A stretch of 55,894 nucleotides of DNA from Flavobacteriaceae bacterium PRS1 (GTDB lineage Bacteria; Bacteroidota; Bacteroidia; Flavobacteriales; Flavobacteriaceae): positions 1-55,894 of the forward strand of contig RDRZ01000015.1 of NCBI GenBank assembly GCA_003709165.1, given 5' to 3'. A program made the translations under genes and the position numbers. Below are positions 16,217 to 24,513 of the stretch, piece after piece. Numbering within the stretch: the first letter of the stretch is position 1; each line of letters opens with the position of its first letter. The notes beneath the pieces are model-generated. The model had not been told where the DNA came from, did not search any database, and saw only the letters and a list, made by a program, of their open reading frames with translations.

Positions 16217-16930
16217 TTACGATAAATCATTTAAAGTTGAATTTGGTTCTATCTCATAGGACACTTTATTATGTTCGAAAATTCGTGCTGAAAGCTCCCC
16301 TTTAAGAGTGATTTCATTATTTTTTACTTGTAAATAACTACCTTCTCTTAATCCAACTACAGGCTGTGTACTAAAATTATGAAACTCTTTTATTCTTGTT
16401 TCCCGAGTTTCTCCCATGTGTTTACTTGTTGGGTTTGGGTCTAAATAATGTGGATTAATATTAAATGGCACAAAACCAAGAGTATTAAAACTAGGAGGAT
16501 ACACGATTGGCATATCGTTTGTTGTGCATAAAGTTAGTCCGCAAATATTGCTTCCGGCACTTGTTCCTAGATATGGTTTTCCATTGTTTACAACATTTTG
16601 AAGCGTAGTAATAAGGTTATTTTCATACAATTTACTTACTAAAACAAACGTATTACCGCCTCCAACAAAAATGCCTTTGGCTTCCTGAATTGCTTTTATA
16701 GGATTATCAAACTCATGTATACCATCAACAGTTTTTCCGATTTTGGAAAATGCCGTTTTGACTTTTTCGGTATAAGAGTCATAAGAAATGCCGCTTGGTC
16801 TTGCATAGGGAATAAATAGAATAGTGTTTATCTCTTTAAAATGTAGTTTTAAATCTTCTAATAAATATTCTAAAAACCCTCTTCCATAAACGGTAGAAGT
16901 ACTTGCAATTATTATATTTTGCATCTTCAT
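16217..16930 (-). CDS. pepE: Dipeptidase E (peptidase S51)
   Basis: Cytoplasmic serine peptidase that cleaves Asp-X dipeptides. The nucleophile motif GTSAGSNI (Ser about 124) and the preceding GIFVGGGNTFVLV are characteristic, and 237 aa is normal (E. coli 229). DPNPTSKHMGETRETRI and VVGLREGSYLQV complete the S51 pattern. Translation may start at Met1 or Met3. A terminator follows. Confidence 0.92.
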   Translation of the reverse strand: MKMQNIIIASTSTVYGRGFLEYLLEDLKLHFKEINTILFIPYARPSGISYDSYTEKVKTAFSKIGKTVDGIHEFDNPIKAIQEAKGIFVGGGNTFVLVSKLYENNLITTLQNVVNNGKPYLGTSAGSNICGLTLCTTNDMPIVYPPSFNTLGFVPFNINPHYLDPNPTSKHMGETRETRIKEFHNFSTQPVVGLREGSYLQVKNNEITLKGELSARIFEHNKVSYEIEPNSTLNDLS

Positions 16931-17023
16931 TAGTTTGTTGTAAATTTAAGTAATCGTTCCTTTTAACAAAAATTTAAAAGGGTTTTACACTTTATTAAGA
17001 CAAGAAATTACTTTCTTTAACCA

Positions 17024-17824
17024 ATGCAAAAAAACTACTACATATTATTCACCATATTTATTATTGGCTCTTTAGCATTTTCTCAAGATACTAAACGAAT
17101 CGAAGTATTTGGCAAAATTATTGTTGATAGTACTGATGTAGAAGGTGTTACAATCTACAACACATCTTTAAATAAAGGAACTATAACTGATATTGAAGGA
17201 CAATTTTCTATAGAAGTAACTCTTAATGATAGAGTGGAATTCTCTGCTTTACAATTCGAAAAATTTGTTATTGTAATTAACGAAGCCATCATGTCTTCAA
17301 AAATAATGACTGTCTTTTTGGTTGAAAGAATAAACAAACTCGATGAAGTCATTATTTTGCCTTATGGACTTTCTGGTAATCTTACTGTGGATGTAAAAAG
17401 CATAAAAACTTTTAATCCAGATTTAGATGCACTTTATTTTGGAATAAAAAATAGTGACGAATACGAATTTTCAGACGATTATAAATCTGAAGTTGTTAAT
17501 ATGGAAATGGAAGAAGGTTATTATTATAATGGAGCAGATGTTGTTGCTATAATTGGGCTTATATTAAAACCAATTTTTAAATCAAAACCGAAAGATGGCT
17601 CTAATGCTTATGATTCTTACCAATATTTAACCGATAAATATTCCTTATTCTATTTAATTAGAAACCTTAATATTCCAAAAGAAAGTGCTAGTGGGTTTGT
17701 ATATTTTGTTGAAGAAAACGGATTTAACAAAGACTTATTGAAAGAAGGGAATGAATTACAATTTTTGGAATTATTGATTGATAAAAGTATAGAATTTCAA
17801 AAAATTAAGAAGGAAAAAAATTAA
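17024..17824 (+). CDS. Carboxypeptidase-like regulatory domain protein, secreted
   Basis: A 266-aa protein with a signal peptide (YYILFTIFIIGSLAFSQ) followed by a CarboxypepD_reg-like beta domain: RIEVFGKIIVDSTDVEGVTIYNTSLNKGT, IEGQFSIEV and VEFSALQFEKFVIVI. In Bacteroidetes this domain caps TonB-dependent receptors and stand-alone envelope proteins. The remainder is acidic and unassigned. The next gene starts 22 bp downstream, so the two are probably cotranscribed. The precise role is unknown. Confidence 0.75.
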   Translation: MQKNYYILFTIFIIGSLAFSQDTKRIEVFGKIIVDSTDVEGVTIYNTSLNKGTITDIEGQFSIEVTLNDRVEFSALQFEKFVIVINEAIMSSKIMTVFLVERINKLDEVIILPYGLSGNLTVDVKSIKTFNPDLDALYFGIKNSDEYEFSDDYKSEVVNMEMEEGYYYNGADVVAIIGLILKPIFKSKPKDGSNAYDSYQYLTDKYSLFYLIRNLNIPKESASGFVYFVEENGFNKDLLKEGNELQFLELLIDKSIEFQKIKKEKN

Positions 17825-17846
17825 ATGTGCAAACTAAAATTTAATA

Positions 17847-18350
17847 ATGAAGGCTTTTAAATTTGTTCTATTAATCTTACTTCTGCCATTATTAGCTTAT
17901 ACAACAGCACACAAATTTTATGTTACTGTCACCCAAATTGAATTCATTATAGAAAAACAGACTGTTCAAATTATTAGTAGAATTTTTATTGATGATTTTG
18001 AAGCGTTAATACGTCAACGATATGATGAAAATATAACGCTCGACACTTCAAAAGAAGAAATACTAATAGATATTTATATAGAAAGATACTTAAAAGAAAA
18101 GATTAAAATTAAAATCAACGATAGTATAAAAAATATTGTTTTTATAGGCAAGGAATATGAAGACGATATCGTCTATTGTTATCTGGAGATAGAGAACATT
18201 CAATCCATAAATTCGTTTGAAATTACCAGCCAAATATTATTTGATTTGTTTGATGAACAACAAAACATTATAAAAACAAATATCAATTCTAAAACAAAAA
18301 GTTTTATTCTAATTCCACAAAACTACAAAAGAGTGTTAAACTTTAATTAA
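17847..18350 (+). CDS. DUF6702 family secreted protein
   Basis: A 167-aa protein with a signal peptide (KFVLLILLLPLLAYTTA) and the DUF6702 pattern: HKFYVTVTQIEF, VQIISRIFIDDFEALIRQRYDE, IDIYIERYLKEKIKIKINDS, VYCYLEIENI and the closing IPQNYKRVLNF. In flavobacteria this family is commonly encoded next to an M1 peptidase and a carboxypeptidase-regulatory-domain protein, as here, but no function is known. It is 22 bp after the previous gene and 62 bp before the M1 peptidase gene. Confidence 0.8.
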   Translation: MKAFKFVLLILLLPLLAYTTAHKFYVTVTQIEFIIEKQTVQIISRIFIDDFEALIRQRYDENITLDTSKEEILIDIYIERYLKEKIKIKINDSIKNIVFIGKEYEDDIVYCYLEIENIQSINSFEITSQILFDLFDEQQNIIKTNINSKTKSFILIPQNYKRVLNFN

Positions 18351-18412
18351 AAAAGTTAATAGCCTCTTAAAATTTATTATTTTCACTCTTATTTTTTAAC
18401 TAAAAATTAGCA

Positions 18413-20722
18413 ATGAATAAATTTAAGTATTACTTCCTTTCAGCATTATTTGTATCGTTTGGAGTTTTTGCCCAAGAGCAAGAACCAGAACAACCAGAAC
18501 GCAAACCTGGACATACCAATCAAAACAAGTTTAAACAATTATACGACGAATTTTCTACGCCTAATATGTTTAGAGCTGGATCTGGAGCTCCAGGACCAGC
18601 ATATTATCAACAACAAGCCGATTATAAAATGGATATTGTATTGGATGATGATAAAGCAAGGCTTTCAGGTTATGAAACAATAACATATACAAACAACTCA
18701 CCAGACGAATTAAAATATCTTTGGGTTCAATTAGACCAAAATATGAGAGCTCGTGACTCTAAAACACCATTAATAAATACATCTGGGTTTTCTGAAGTGC
18801 AGCGAGCATCTACGTTTACTTCTTCATATTTAAAGGATCGTTTTGATGGTGGTTTTATAATCGAAGAAGTTTCAGATATAAACGGAAGAGCCTTGCCTCA
18901 CATGATTAACAGAACAATGATGAGAGTAGAATTGCCAGCTCCGATGCAAACAGGTGAAAAGTTTTCGTTCAATATAAAATGGTGGTATAATATTAATGAT
19001 CATGTAAAAGATGGAGGTCGTTCAGGTTATGAGTATTTTGAAGAAAATGATAATAGAATTTATGTAATCGCACAGTTTTTTCCAAGAATGGCAGTTTATA
19101 GCGATGTAGAAGGATGGCAAAATTCTCAATTTTGGGGACGTGATGAATTTGCGTTAACTTTTGGTGATTATGAAGTAAATATTACGGTGCCAGCAGACCA
19201 CATATTAGACGGAACAGGTCGTTTAACAAATAGAAAAGAAGTTTTTTCGAAAGACATGATGAAACGTTATGCAAAAGCTAAGAAATCTTTTGACGAGTCA
19301 GTTTTAATAGTAACGCAAGAAGAGGCAGAAGCTACTGAAAAGAAGAAAAGCAGCGACACAAAAACGTGGAAATTACATGCTGAGAATGTTCGGGATTTTG
19401 GTTTTGCAACATCAAGAAAATTTATTTGGGATATGATGGCAGTTAAGCTAGAAAACAAAAATGTTATGGCTGTGTCTTTATATTCTAAAGAAGGAAATCC
19501 TCTTTGGGAAGACTGGTCTACTAAAACGGTTGCGAGTACTTTAATTTCGTATTCAAGAATGACTTTCGATTATCCTTATCATAAAGCAATTTCGGTTCAT
19601 GCACCAATGGGAATGGAATACCCAATGATTTGTTTCAATTTTGGGCGTCCAGATAAAGAGGGTAACTATTCTGACAGAACAAAATATGGAATGATGGGAG
19701 TAATTATTCACGAAGTAGGTCATAATTTCTTTCCAATGATTATAAATAGTGATGAGCGTCAATGGACTTGGATGGACGAAGGATTAAATACTTTTGTGCA
19801 GTATATTGCTCAAAGCGATTTTGGTAAATTGTATCCTGTAGCACTTTCTGAAGGACACGATATATTTCCTTCTCGTCGTGGACCTGCGAAAAACATAGTG
19901 CCATATATGGGGGGAAACCAAGATTTTATAGCTCCTATTATGACAAAAGGTTTAAATACATATCAATTTGGAAATAATGCCTATGGAAAACCAGCAACTG
20001 CACTCAATATTTTAAGAGAAACTATAATGGGACCCGAATTGTTTGATTATGCATTTAAAGAATATGCACGTCGTTGGAAGTTTAAACATCCAACCCCTGA
20101 AGATTTCTTTAGAACTATGGAAGATGCTTCTGCAATGGATTTAGACTGGTTCTGGAGAGGTTGGTTTTATACTACCGATTATGTAGATATAGGTTTAAAA
20201 GAAGTGAAAAGATATTATGTGGTTCCTGCAACTAAAGAACGAATTGAAGCAACGGATAAACGTTTTAATAGAACTGTAGAAGAACTTCCACCATTGGTAT
20301 ATATGGTAGAAGAGGGAAGTGAAGAGTTTACTGAAGATATGAGAACTGGATCACCCTTAGAAAATGCCCCTACATTAAAAGAATATTTAATGGATAATTT
20401 TACTAGTGAAGAGCGTAAAGAAATAAAGGAACCGAAATATTTTTATAGTGTGACTTTTGAAAAGCCAGGAGGTTTGGTAATGCCATTAATTGTAGAATAC
20501 ACCTATGCTGATGGCACAAAAGAAAAAATTACTTATCCAGCACAGATATGGCGTTTAAATGATAATGAGGTAAGCAAGGCTATAGCTTCCGATAAAGAAA
20601 TTGTTGGAATTATAATAGACCCAGATTTAGAAACGGCAGATATTGATACATCAAACAATTCTTGGCCAAAAGAGGAACAGAAAAGTTTATTTGATGCGTT
20701 TAAAAATAAGATTAAAGACTAG
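18413..20722 (+). CDS. M1 family metallopeptidase, secreted
   Basis: A 769-aa zinc aminopeptidase-like protein. Signal peptide (YYFLSALFVSFGVFAQ), a proline/glutamate-rich linker, an N-terminal beta domain (YKMDIVLDDDKARLSGYETITY), then a gluzincin domain. The zinc site is HEVGH (residues 433-437) with the third ligand Glu456 in MDEGLNTF, 18 residues further on, as in M1. It lacks the classical GAMEN motif; APMGMEYPM (before HEVGH) occupies the equivalent place. Probably periplasmic or outer-membrane associated peptide degradation. A strong terminator follows. Confidence 0.9.
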   Translation: MNKFKYYFLSALFVSFGVFAQEQEPEQPERKPGHTNQNKFKQLYDEFSTPNMFRAGSGAPGPAYYQQQADYKMDIVLDDDKARLSGYETITYTNNSPDELKYLWVQLDQNMRARDSKTPLINTSGFSEVQRASTFTSSYLKDRFDGGFIIEEVSDINGRALPHMINRTMMRVELPAPMQTGEKFSFNIKWWYNINDHVKDGGRSGYEYFEENDNRIYVIAQFFPRMAVYSDVEGWQNSQFWGRDEFALTFGDYEVNITVPADHILDGTGRLTNRKEVFSKDMMKRYAKAKKSFDESVLIVTQEEAEATEKKKSSDTKTWKLHAENVRDFGFATSRKFIWDMMAVKLENKNVMAVSLYSKEGNPLWEDWSTKTVASTLISYSRMTFDYPYHKAISVHAPMGMEYPMICFNFGRPDKEGNYSDRTKYGMMGVIIHEVGHNFFPMIINSDERQWTWMDEGLNTFVQYIAQSDFGKLYPVALSEGHDIFPSRRGPAKNIVPYMGGNQDFIAPIMTKGLNTYQFGNNAYGKPATALNILRETIMGPELFDYAFKEYARRWKFKHPTPEDFFRTMEDASAMDLDWFWRGWFYTTDYVDIGLKEVKRYYVVPATKERIEATDKRFNRTVEELPPLVYMVEEGSEEFTEDMRTGSPLENAPTLKEYLMDNFTSEERKEIKEPKYFYSVTFEKPGGLVMPLIVEYTYADGTKEKITYPAQIWRLNDNEVSKAIASDKEIVGIIIDPDLETADIDTSNNSWPKEEQKSLFDAFKNKIKD

Positions 20723-20742
20723 TGTTAAACAGAAAAATATTT

Positions 20743-20770
20743 AAAACCGACTTTTTTAAGTCGGTTTTTT
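20743..20770 (+). terminator. Terminator after the M1 peptidase gene
   Basis: AAAACCGACTT pairs with AAGTCGGTTTT and is followed by a T tract. Confidence 0.85.
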
Positions 20771-20801
20771 CATTTCTAATAAAAACTTCAAATGACTTCA
20801 C

Positions 20802-20809
20802 TATATTTG
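20802..20809 (+). promoter_or_regulatory. tatA promoter box (TATATTTG), nearly at the start codon
   Basis: A perfect TAnnTTTG ends only 4 bp before the GTG start at 20814. With the usual spacing, transcription would begin at or next to the start codon, giving a leaderless or near-leaderless mRNA. Confidence 0.55.
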
Positions 20810-20813
20810 CATT

Positions 20814-21098
20814 GTGATACAAGCAACATTTTTATTTATTAGTGGTGCCGAAATAACGGTTATACTTTTTATCGTTGTTATGGTTTTTGGTGCCGACAAA
20901 ATTCCTGAAATAGCTCGTGGACTTGGAAAAGGGATGCGTACACTTAAAAATGCTACCAACGATATTAAACACGAAATTACTAAAAGTGCTGAAAAACATG
21001 GTATTGATACAGATGTTACCAAAAACATCAAAGAAGAAATAAAAAAAGTAAAAGACGAATTTGAAGACTTTACAGGCTCGGTAAGTCGCAAGTTATAA
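20814..21098 (+). CDS. tatA: Sec-independent translocase TatA/TatE
   Basis: A 94-aa protein with one N-terminal membrane helix (ISGAEITVILFIVVMVFG), the conserved hinge ADKIPEIARGLGKGMR and a charged amphipathic helix and tail. This is the Tat pore-forming subunit for folded proteins. Translation starts at GTG; the family N-terminus (MIQ..FLFISG) supports this choice. tatC is not in the window. It is convergent with the O-methyltransferase gene, 3 bp apart. Confidence 0.92.
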   Translation: MIQATFLFISGAEITVILFIVVMVFGADKIPEIARGLGKGMRTLKNATNDIKHEITKSAEKHGIDTDVTKNIKEEIKKVKDEFEDFTGSVSRKL

Positions 21099-21101
21099 AA
21101 G

Positions 21102-21743
21102 TTACTTTTTTCTACTAATCGTTAATCCATCACGAATTGGTAACAATACAGTTTCAATTCTTTTATCATTTTTTAATAGTGTATTGTATTTAATTAATGC
21201 TTTTGTTGCAGTATCATCGGGTTGAAGTTCTTCAATTACTTTTCCACTCCAAAGCACATTATCAGATAAAATAATACCTCCAGAATTTAATTTGTCTATC
21301 ACACAATTATAGTAGTTTGAATAATTTTCTTTATCTGCATCAATAAAGACGAGGTCAAAGGTTATATCTAATTTTGGGATAATTTCTAAAGCATTTCCTA
21401 AATGTTGGTAAATTTGGTGTCCAAATTCAGATTTGTCAAAATATTTGCGCTGAAAATCGTATAATTCTTCGTCAATATCTATAGTATGTAGTTTACCATC
21501 ACTTTGCATACCTTCAGCCAAACACAAAGCAGAATAACCAGTGTAAGTCCCAATCTCTAATATATTTTTTGGGTTTACTAATTTAGAAATCATACTTAAT
21601 ACTCTACCTTGAAAGTGACCACTTAACATACGTGGCTGCATTATTTTTTGATAAGTTTCTCGGTTAAGTTGTTGTAATAATTTGGGTTCGTCTTGAGTAT
21701 GAGCTACAACATAATCGTCTAATTCTTTAGGTATAAATAGCAT
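21102..21743 (-). CDS. O-methyltransferase (family 3)
   Basis: A 213-aa SAM-dependent, metal-dependent O-methyltransferase of the catechol/caffeoyl-CoA type. Key blocks: ILEIGTYTGYSALCLAEGM, LHTIDIDEELYDFQ, FDLVFIDADKENYSNYY (metal-binding Asp) and GGIILSDNVLWSGKV. The natural substrate is unknown. It shares one base with the end of the ACMSD gene and so is probably the last gene of the kynurenine transcription unit; a catechol-like substrate is possible but unproven. Confidence 0.85.
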   Translation of the reverse strand: MLFIPKELDDYVVAHTQDEPKLLQQLNRETYQKIMQPRMLSGHFQGRVLSMISKLVNPKNILEIGTYTGYSALCLAEGMQSDGKLHTIDIDEELYDFQRKYFDKSEFGHQIYQHLGNALEIIPKLDITFDLVFIDADKENYSNYYNCVIDKLNSGGIILSDNVLWSGKVIEELQPDDTATKALIKYNTLLKNDKRIETVLLPIRDGLTISRKK

Positions 21744-22825
21744 TAAGATAAAATTCTATCGATTAATTTTTGTTTTGCAGCTTTATCATTACCACACAAC
21801 CATTGTATTACATTATCTTCCCAAATGGCATCATAGTCATTTTGGTTTATAATATCACGTTCCATAGCGAGATCTAATATTTTTCCTGGATAAGAAGATT
21901 GTGCATCACTTTCCATTTCTCCCAAAGGATAAGGGTCATCCAATCCCATAAGTACTTGTTTAGACCCTTGATTTTCGACCAATAATTTTAAAGAACCAGT
22001 ATCATGTACTAAAGTGTCGAAAAAAATATTTTTATGACCAACAGCTTTTCTAGGATGATGTTGACCTTTAAACAAATCGGGTCTGCCATCAAATCCCTGA
22101 ATACGTCTTCCGAGATTTATTTGTGCTAATTGTCCGCCATGAGCAAAACAAGTTCTCATATTCGGAAATTTCTCTTGGTAGCCATTCAGAGTTAAAAAAT
22201 GATAGGCATCTGCACATTGTGCCAACATCCATATAAGATGAAAACGCCAGGATGTATTTTCTAATTTTATAAATTTTTCACCATCATAAGGATGAATTTC
22301 TACAGCCAAATTATACTTACTTGCCAACTCAAAAATAGGTTCGTTTTCTTCATCAAAAATACAACGCCAAGTTCCTATAGTATCCATATAATGGGTTGGT
22401 AAACATAAAAGTTGCATACCAAGTTCTTCAACACAGCGTTCAATTTCCCAAAGCGCACCTCTCATAAAACCTGGATGAACTACAAACCCACAGGTAAATT
22501 TACTCGGATTGTCATGTTGTACTTTAGCATTAAAATCGTTTTGAAAACGTAAGGCTTGCTTCATTTCTTCTACACATAAGCCATTACCATAGAGTTGAGA
22601 TAAGTTTAAAACGACAGCATGATCTATGTTGTAACGTTCCATCCATTTCAATTTTTCGTCTAAAAAGAAACTTGAATCGGTAACAGGACGTTTCCAGTCT
22701 TTTTGGAGCATAAATTTTCGGTCCTCATCTACCCAAAAAATTTCCTTTTCTTTCATAAACTTTGGAATTTCCTCTGGATAAGGTAATAAATGGGAGTGAC
22801 CGTTTATGCGTAGTTTACGTTTCAT
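21743..22825 (-). CDS. 2-amino-3-carboxymuconate-6-semialdehyde decarboxylase (ACMSD)
   Basis: A zinc amidohydrolase-fold decarboxylase that converts ACMS to 2-aminomuconate semialdehyde, diverting tryptophan carbon away from quinolinate/NAD. Metal ligands are visible: HSH (His10, His12) in INGHSHLLPYP, His in VEIHPYDGE, FAHGGQLAQ, and Asp in MGLDDPYPLGE. The 360-aa length is close to the family's ~335-360. Its neighbours supply the preceding (3-HAO) and following (semialdehyde dehydrogenase) steps. Confidence 0.93.
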   Translation of the reverse strand: MKRKLRINGHSHLLPYPEEIPKFMKEKEIFWVDEDRKFMLQKDWKRPVTDSSFFLDEKLKWMERYNIDHAVVLNLSQLYGNGLCVEEMKQALRFQNDFNAKVQHDNPSKFTCGFVVHPGFMRGALWEIERCVEELGMQLLCLPTHYMDTIGTWRCIFDEENEPIFELASKYNLAVEIHPYDGEKFIKLENTSWRFHLIWMLAQCADAYHFLTLNGYQEKFPNMRTCFAHGGQLAQINLGRRIQGFDGRPDLFKGQHHPRKAVGHKNIFFDTLVHDTGSLKLLVENQGSKQVLMGLDDPYPLGEMESDAQSSYPGKILDLAMERDIINQNDYDAIWEDNVIQWLCGNDKAAKQKLIDRILS

Positions 22826-22830
22826 ATTTT

Positions 22831-22941
22831 GTCATTCCCTCGAAGGAGGGAATCTATTTCAGGTTATCTAATATTTTTTTTCATTCCGAACTAAGTGAAG
22901 AATCTCAAGTAGAGATGCTTCGACTGCGCTCTGCATGACAG
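22831..22941. repeat. Palindromic repeat between the ACMSD and 3-HAO genes
   Basis: ATTCCCTCGAAGGAGGGAAT is a near-perfect palindrome at 22834-22852, followed by a CATTCCGAACT...CTGCATGACAG segment. The ends GTCATTCC (22831) and ATGACAG (22935-22941) belong to the same family as 11873-11995. Confidence 0.6.
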
Positions 22942-23469
22942 TTATTTTATTTTTTCAGGTGGCTGCATCACTTCACCACAATTAGAACAGGTGCATTTTT
23001 CTTTATCGTTGTAATAGGTATCAAAAATTCCTGGCATATCAGTTTCAATATTATCTAATGCAAATTCTTCCCGGTACAATTGTGTATTACAATTTTCGCA
23101 ATACCATTCTAAAGCATCCATCATCCCTTTAGAACGAGGATATTCAATTACCAAACCAATAGTATTGGCACTGCGTTGTGGAGAATGCGGCACTTTTGGA
23201 GGTAATAAATAAATATCGCCTTCATTGATATGAACATCTTCAGGTTTGCCATTATTCATAATTTTCAATACCATATTTCCTTCTACCTGATAGAAAAATT
23301 CTGGTGTTTCATTATAATGATAATCCTTTCTGCTGTTTGGTCCACCAACAACCATCACGATATAATCACCATTTTCCCAAACCACTTTATTTCCAACAGG
23401 TGGCTTTAATAAATGACGGTTTTCGTCAATCCAAGCTTTAAAATTTAAGGGAGAAACTAATTTGCTCAT
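22942..23469 (-). CDS. nbaC: 3-hydroxyanthranilate 3,4-dioxygenase
   Basis: An Fe(II) cupin that opens the 3-hydroxyanthranilate ring to ACMS. Iron ligands: His51 and Glu57 in KDYHYNETPEFFYQ, His95 in VPHSPQRS. A C-terminal rubredoxin-like site is present, CENC (124-127) and CSNC (161-164), as in bacterial 3-HAO. I start at MSKLVSPLNF (Met15 of the longer frame) because upstream codons are a repeat and the family begins here; this gives 175 aa. Confidence 0.95.
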   Translation of the reverse strand: MSKLVSPLNFKAWIDENRHLLKPPVGNKVVWENGDYIVMVVGGPNSRKDYHYNETPEFFYQVEGNMVLKIMNNGKPEDVHINEGDIYLLPPKVPHSPQRSANTIGLVIEYPRSKGMMDALEWYCENCNTQLYREEFALDNIETDMPGIFDTYYNDKEKCTCSNCGEVMQPPEKIK

Positions 23470-23475
23470 TGTATT

Positions 23476-23625
23476 AACCCTTCTTAACCTCCCCAAAAGG
23501 GAGAAACTCAAAGCGGGAATTTGAGTTATTATTATACTTTTATTTTTTAAAATTCATATTTGGTAGTAAAGATAATATAAATTCATTCAAATTATTCCTT
23601 CCCTTTGGGAAGGTTAGAATGGGTT
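23476..23625. repeat. Inverted repeat pair (AACCCNTNNTAACCTNCCC) flanking the 3-HAO/SDR gap
   Basis: AACCCTTCTTAACCT (starting 23476) with CCCCAAAAGGGAG, and an inverted copy CCCTTTGGGAAGGTTAGAATGGGTT ending at 23625 (described as arms; each is itself palindromic around CCCAAAGGG). It is a common flavobacterial repeat type. The space between them holds no gene. Confidence 0.6.
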
Positions 23626-24408
23626 TTACAAAGATTTTGTTCGTCCGCCATCAACAGGAAGATTAATTCCGTTAATATAACTTGCAGCTTCGCTCGCTAA
23701 AAACGTGATAGCATTTGCTGTTTCTTCAGGTTTTGCAAAACGTTTTGCTGGCACAGTATTTTTCATTGCATTAGCTACATCTTCTTCTGAAACTCCAATT
23801 TTAGACGATTTGTTTTTTATAATTTCCGATAAACGCTCTGTTTCAGTAGCTCCAGGAAGTACATTATTTACGGTGATTCCGAAGCTGCCTAATTCGTTTG
23901 CCAATGTTTTACTCCAATTTGCAACAGCACCTCGAATGGTATTACTCACACCAAGACCATCTAAAGGTTGTTTAACCGAAGTGGATATAATATTAATAAT
24001 TCTTCCAAAACCTTCACTTTTCATAAAAGGAACGACAGCTTGTACCAAAATATGATTGCATTTTAAATGCTGCGTAAATGCATTTTCAAAATCTTCAATT
24101 GTCGCCGAAAATACCGGACCACCTTTTGGACCTCCTGTATTATTAACAAGAATATGAAACCCATTATTTTCATTAATATAAGACGATACTTTGTCTTTGA
24201 GTTTTTCAGGATTTGAAAAATCGACAACAATATAATTATGATTTTCAGTTGAAGGTAATTCAGCAAGAACTTGCTTTAATTTATCTTCATTTCGAGCCAC
24301 AAGTGTTACATTAACACCTTCGGCAGCGAGAGCCATTGCTGTTGCTTTTCCAATACCTTGTGTGCTTCCGCATACCAAAGCATTTTTGTTTTTTAAGTTT
24401 AAGTTCAT
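23626..24408 (-). CDS. SDR family protein with degenerate catalytic motif (kynurenine cluster)
   Basis: A Rossmann-fold SDR: GSTQGIGKATAMALAAEG cofactor motif, LVNNTGGPKGG, IINIISTSVKQP with the catalytic Ser, and VLPGATETERL. The catalytic YxxxK is replaced by SxxxR (SNTIRGAVANW; Ser155/Arg159 from the chosen Met8). The oxidoreductase may be inactive or use other chemistry. It lies between the 3-HAO gene and the semialdehyde dehydrogenase gene, so a role in 2-aminomuconate metabolism is likely, but the step is unknown. I start at MNLNLKNKNALV; upstream codons are repeat DNA. Confidence 0.88.
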   Translation of the reverse strand: MNLNLKNKNALVCGSTQGIGKATAMALAAEGVNVTLVARNEDKLKQVLAELPSTENHNYIVVDFSNPEKLKDKVSSYINENNGFHILVNNTGGPKGGPVFSATIEDFENAFTQHLKCNHILVQAVVPFMKSEGFGRIINIISTSVKQPLDGLGVSNTIRGAVANWSKTLANELGSFGITVNNVLPGATETERLSEIIKNKSSKIGVSEEDVANAMKNTVPAKRFAKPEETANAITFLASEAASYINGINLPVDGGRTKSL

Positions 24409-24409
24409 A

Positions 24410-24513
24410 AGCCCATCCTGACCTTCCAAAGGAAAGGAATTATGTTTTTTAGTTATTACTTTTATTTCATAAGCCCAAAGTTTCTTCCCTTTGGGAAGAC
24501 AGAAGATGGGCTA
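24410..24513. repeat. Inverted repeat pair around the SDR/dehydrogenase gap
   Basis: AGCCCATCCTGACCTTCC (24410 onward) and an inverted relative ending in AGAAGATGGGCTAA near 24513. The right copy supplies the TAG stop of the dehydrogenase gene (24511-24513). Both halves centre on CCTTTGG-type palindromes. Confidence 0.55.

Noticed and set aside
16217-16930. Cyanophycinase instead of dipeptidase E
   Set aside because: The length (about 237 aa) and the S51 pattern fit PepE; cyanophycinases are longer.
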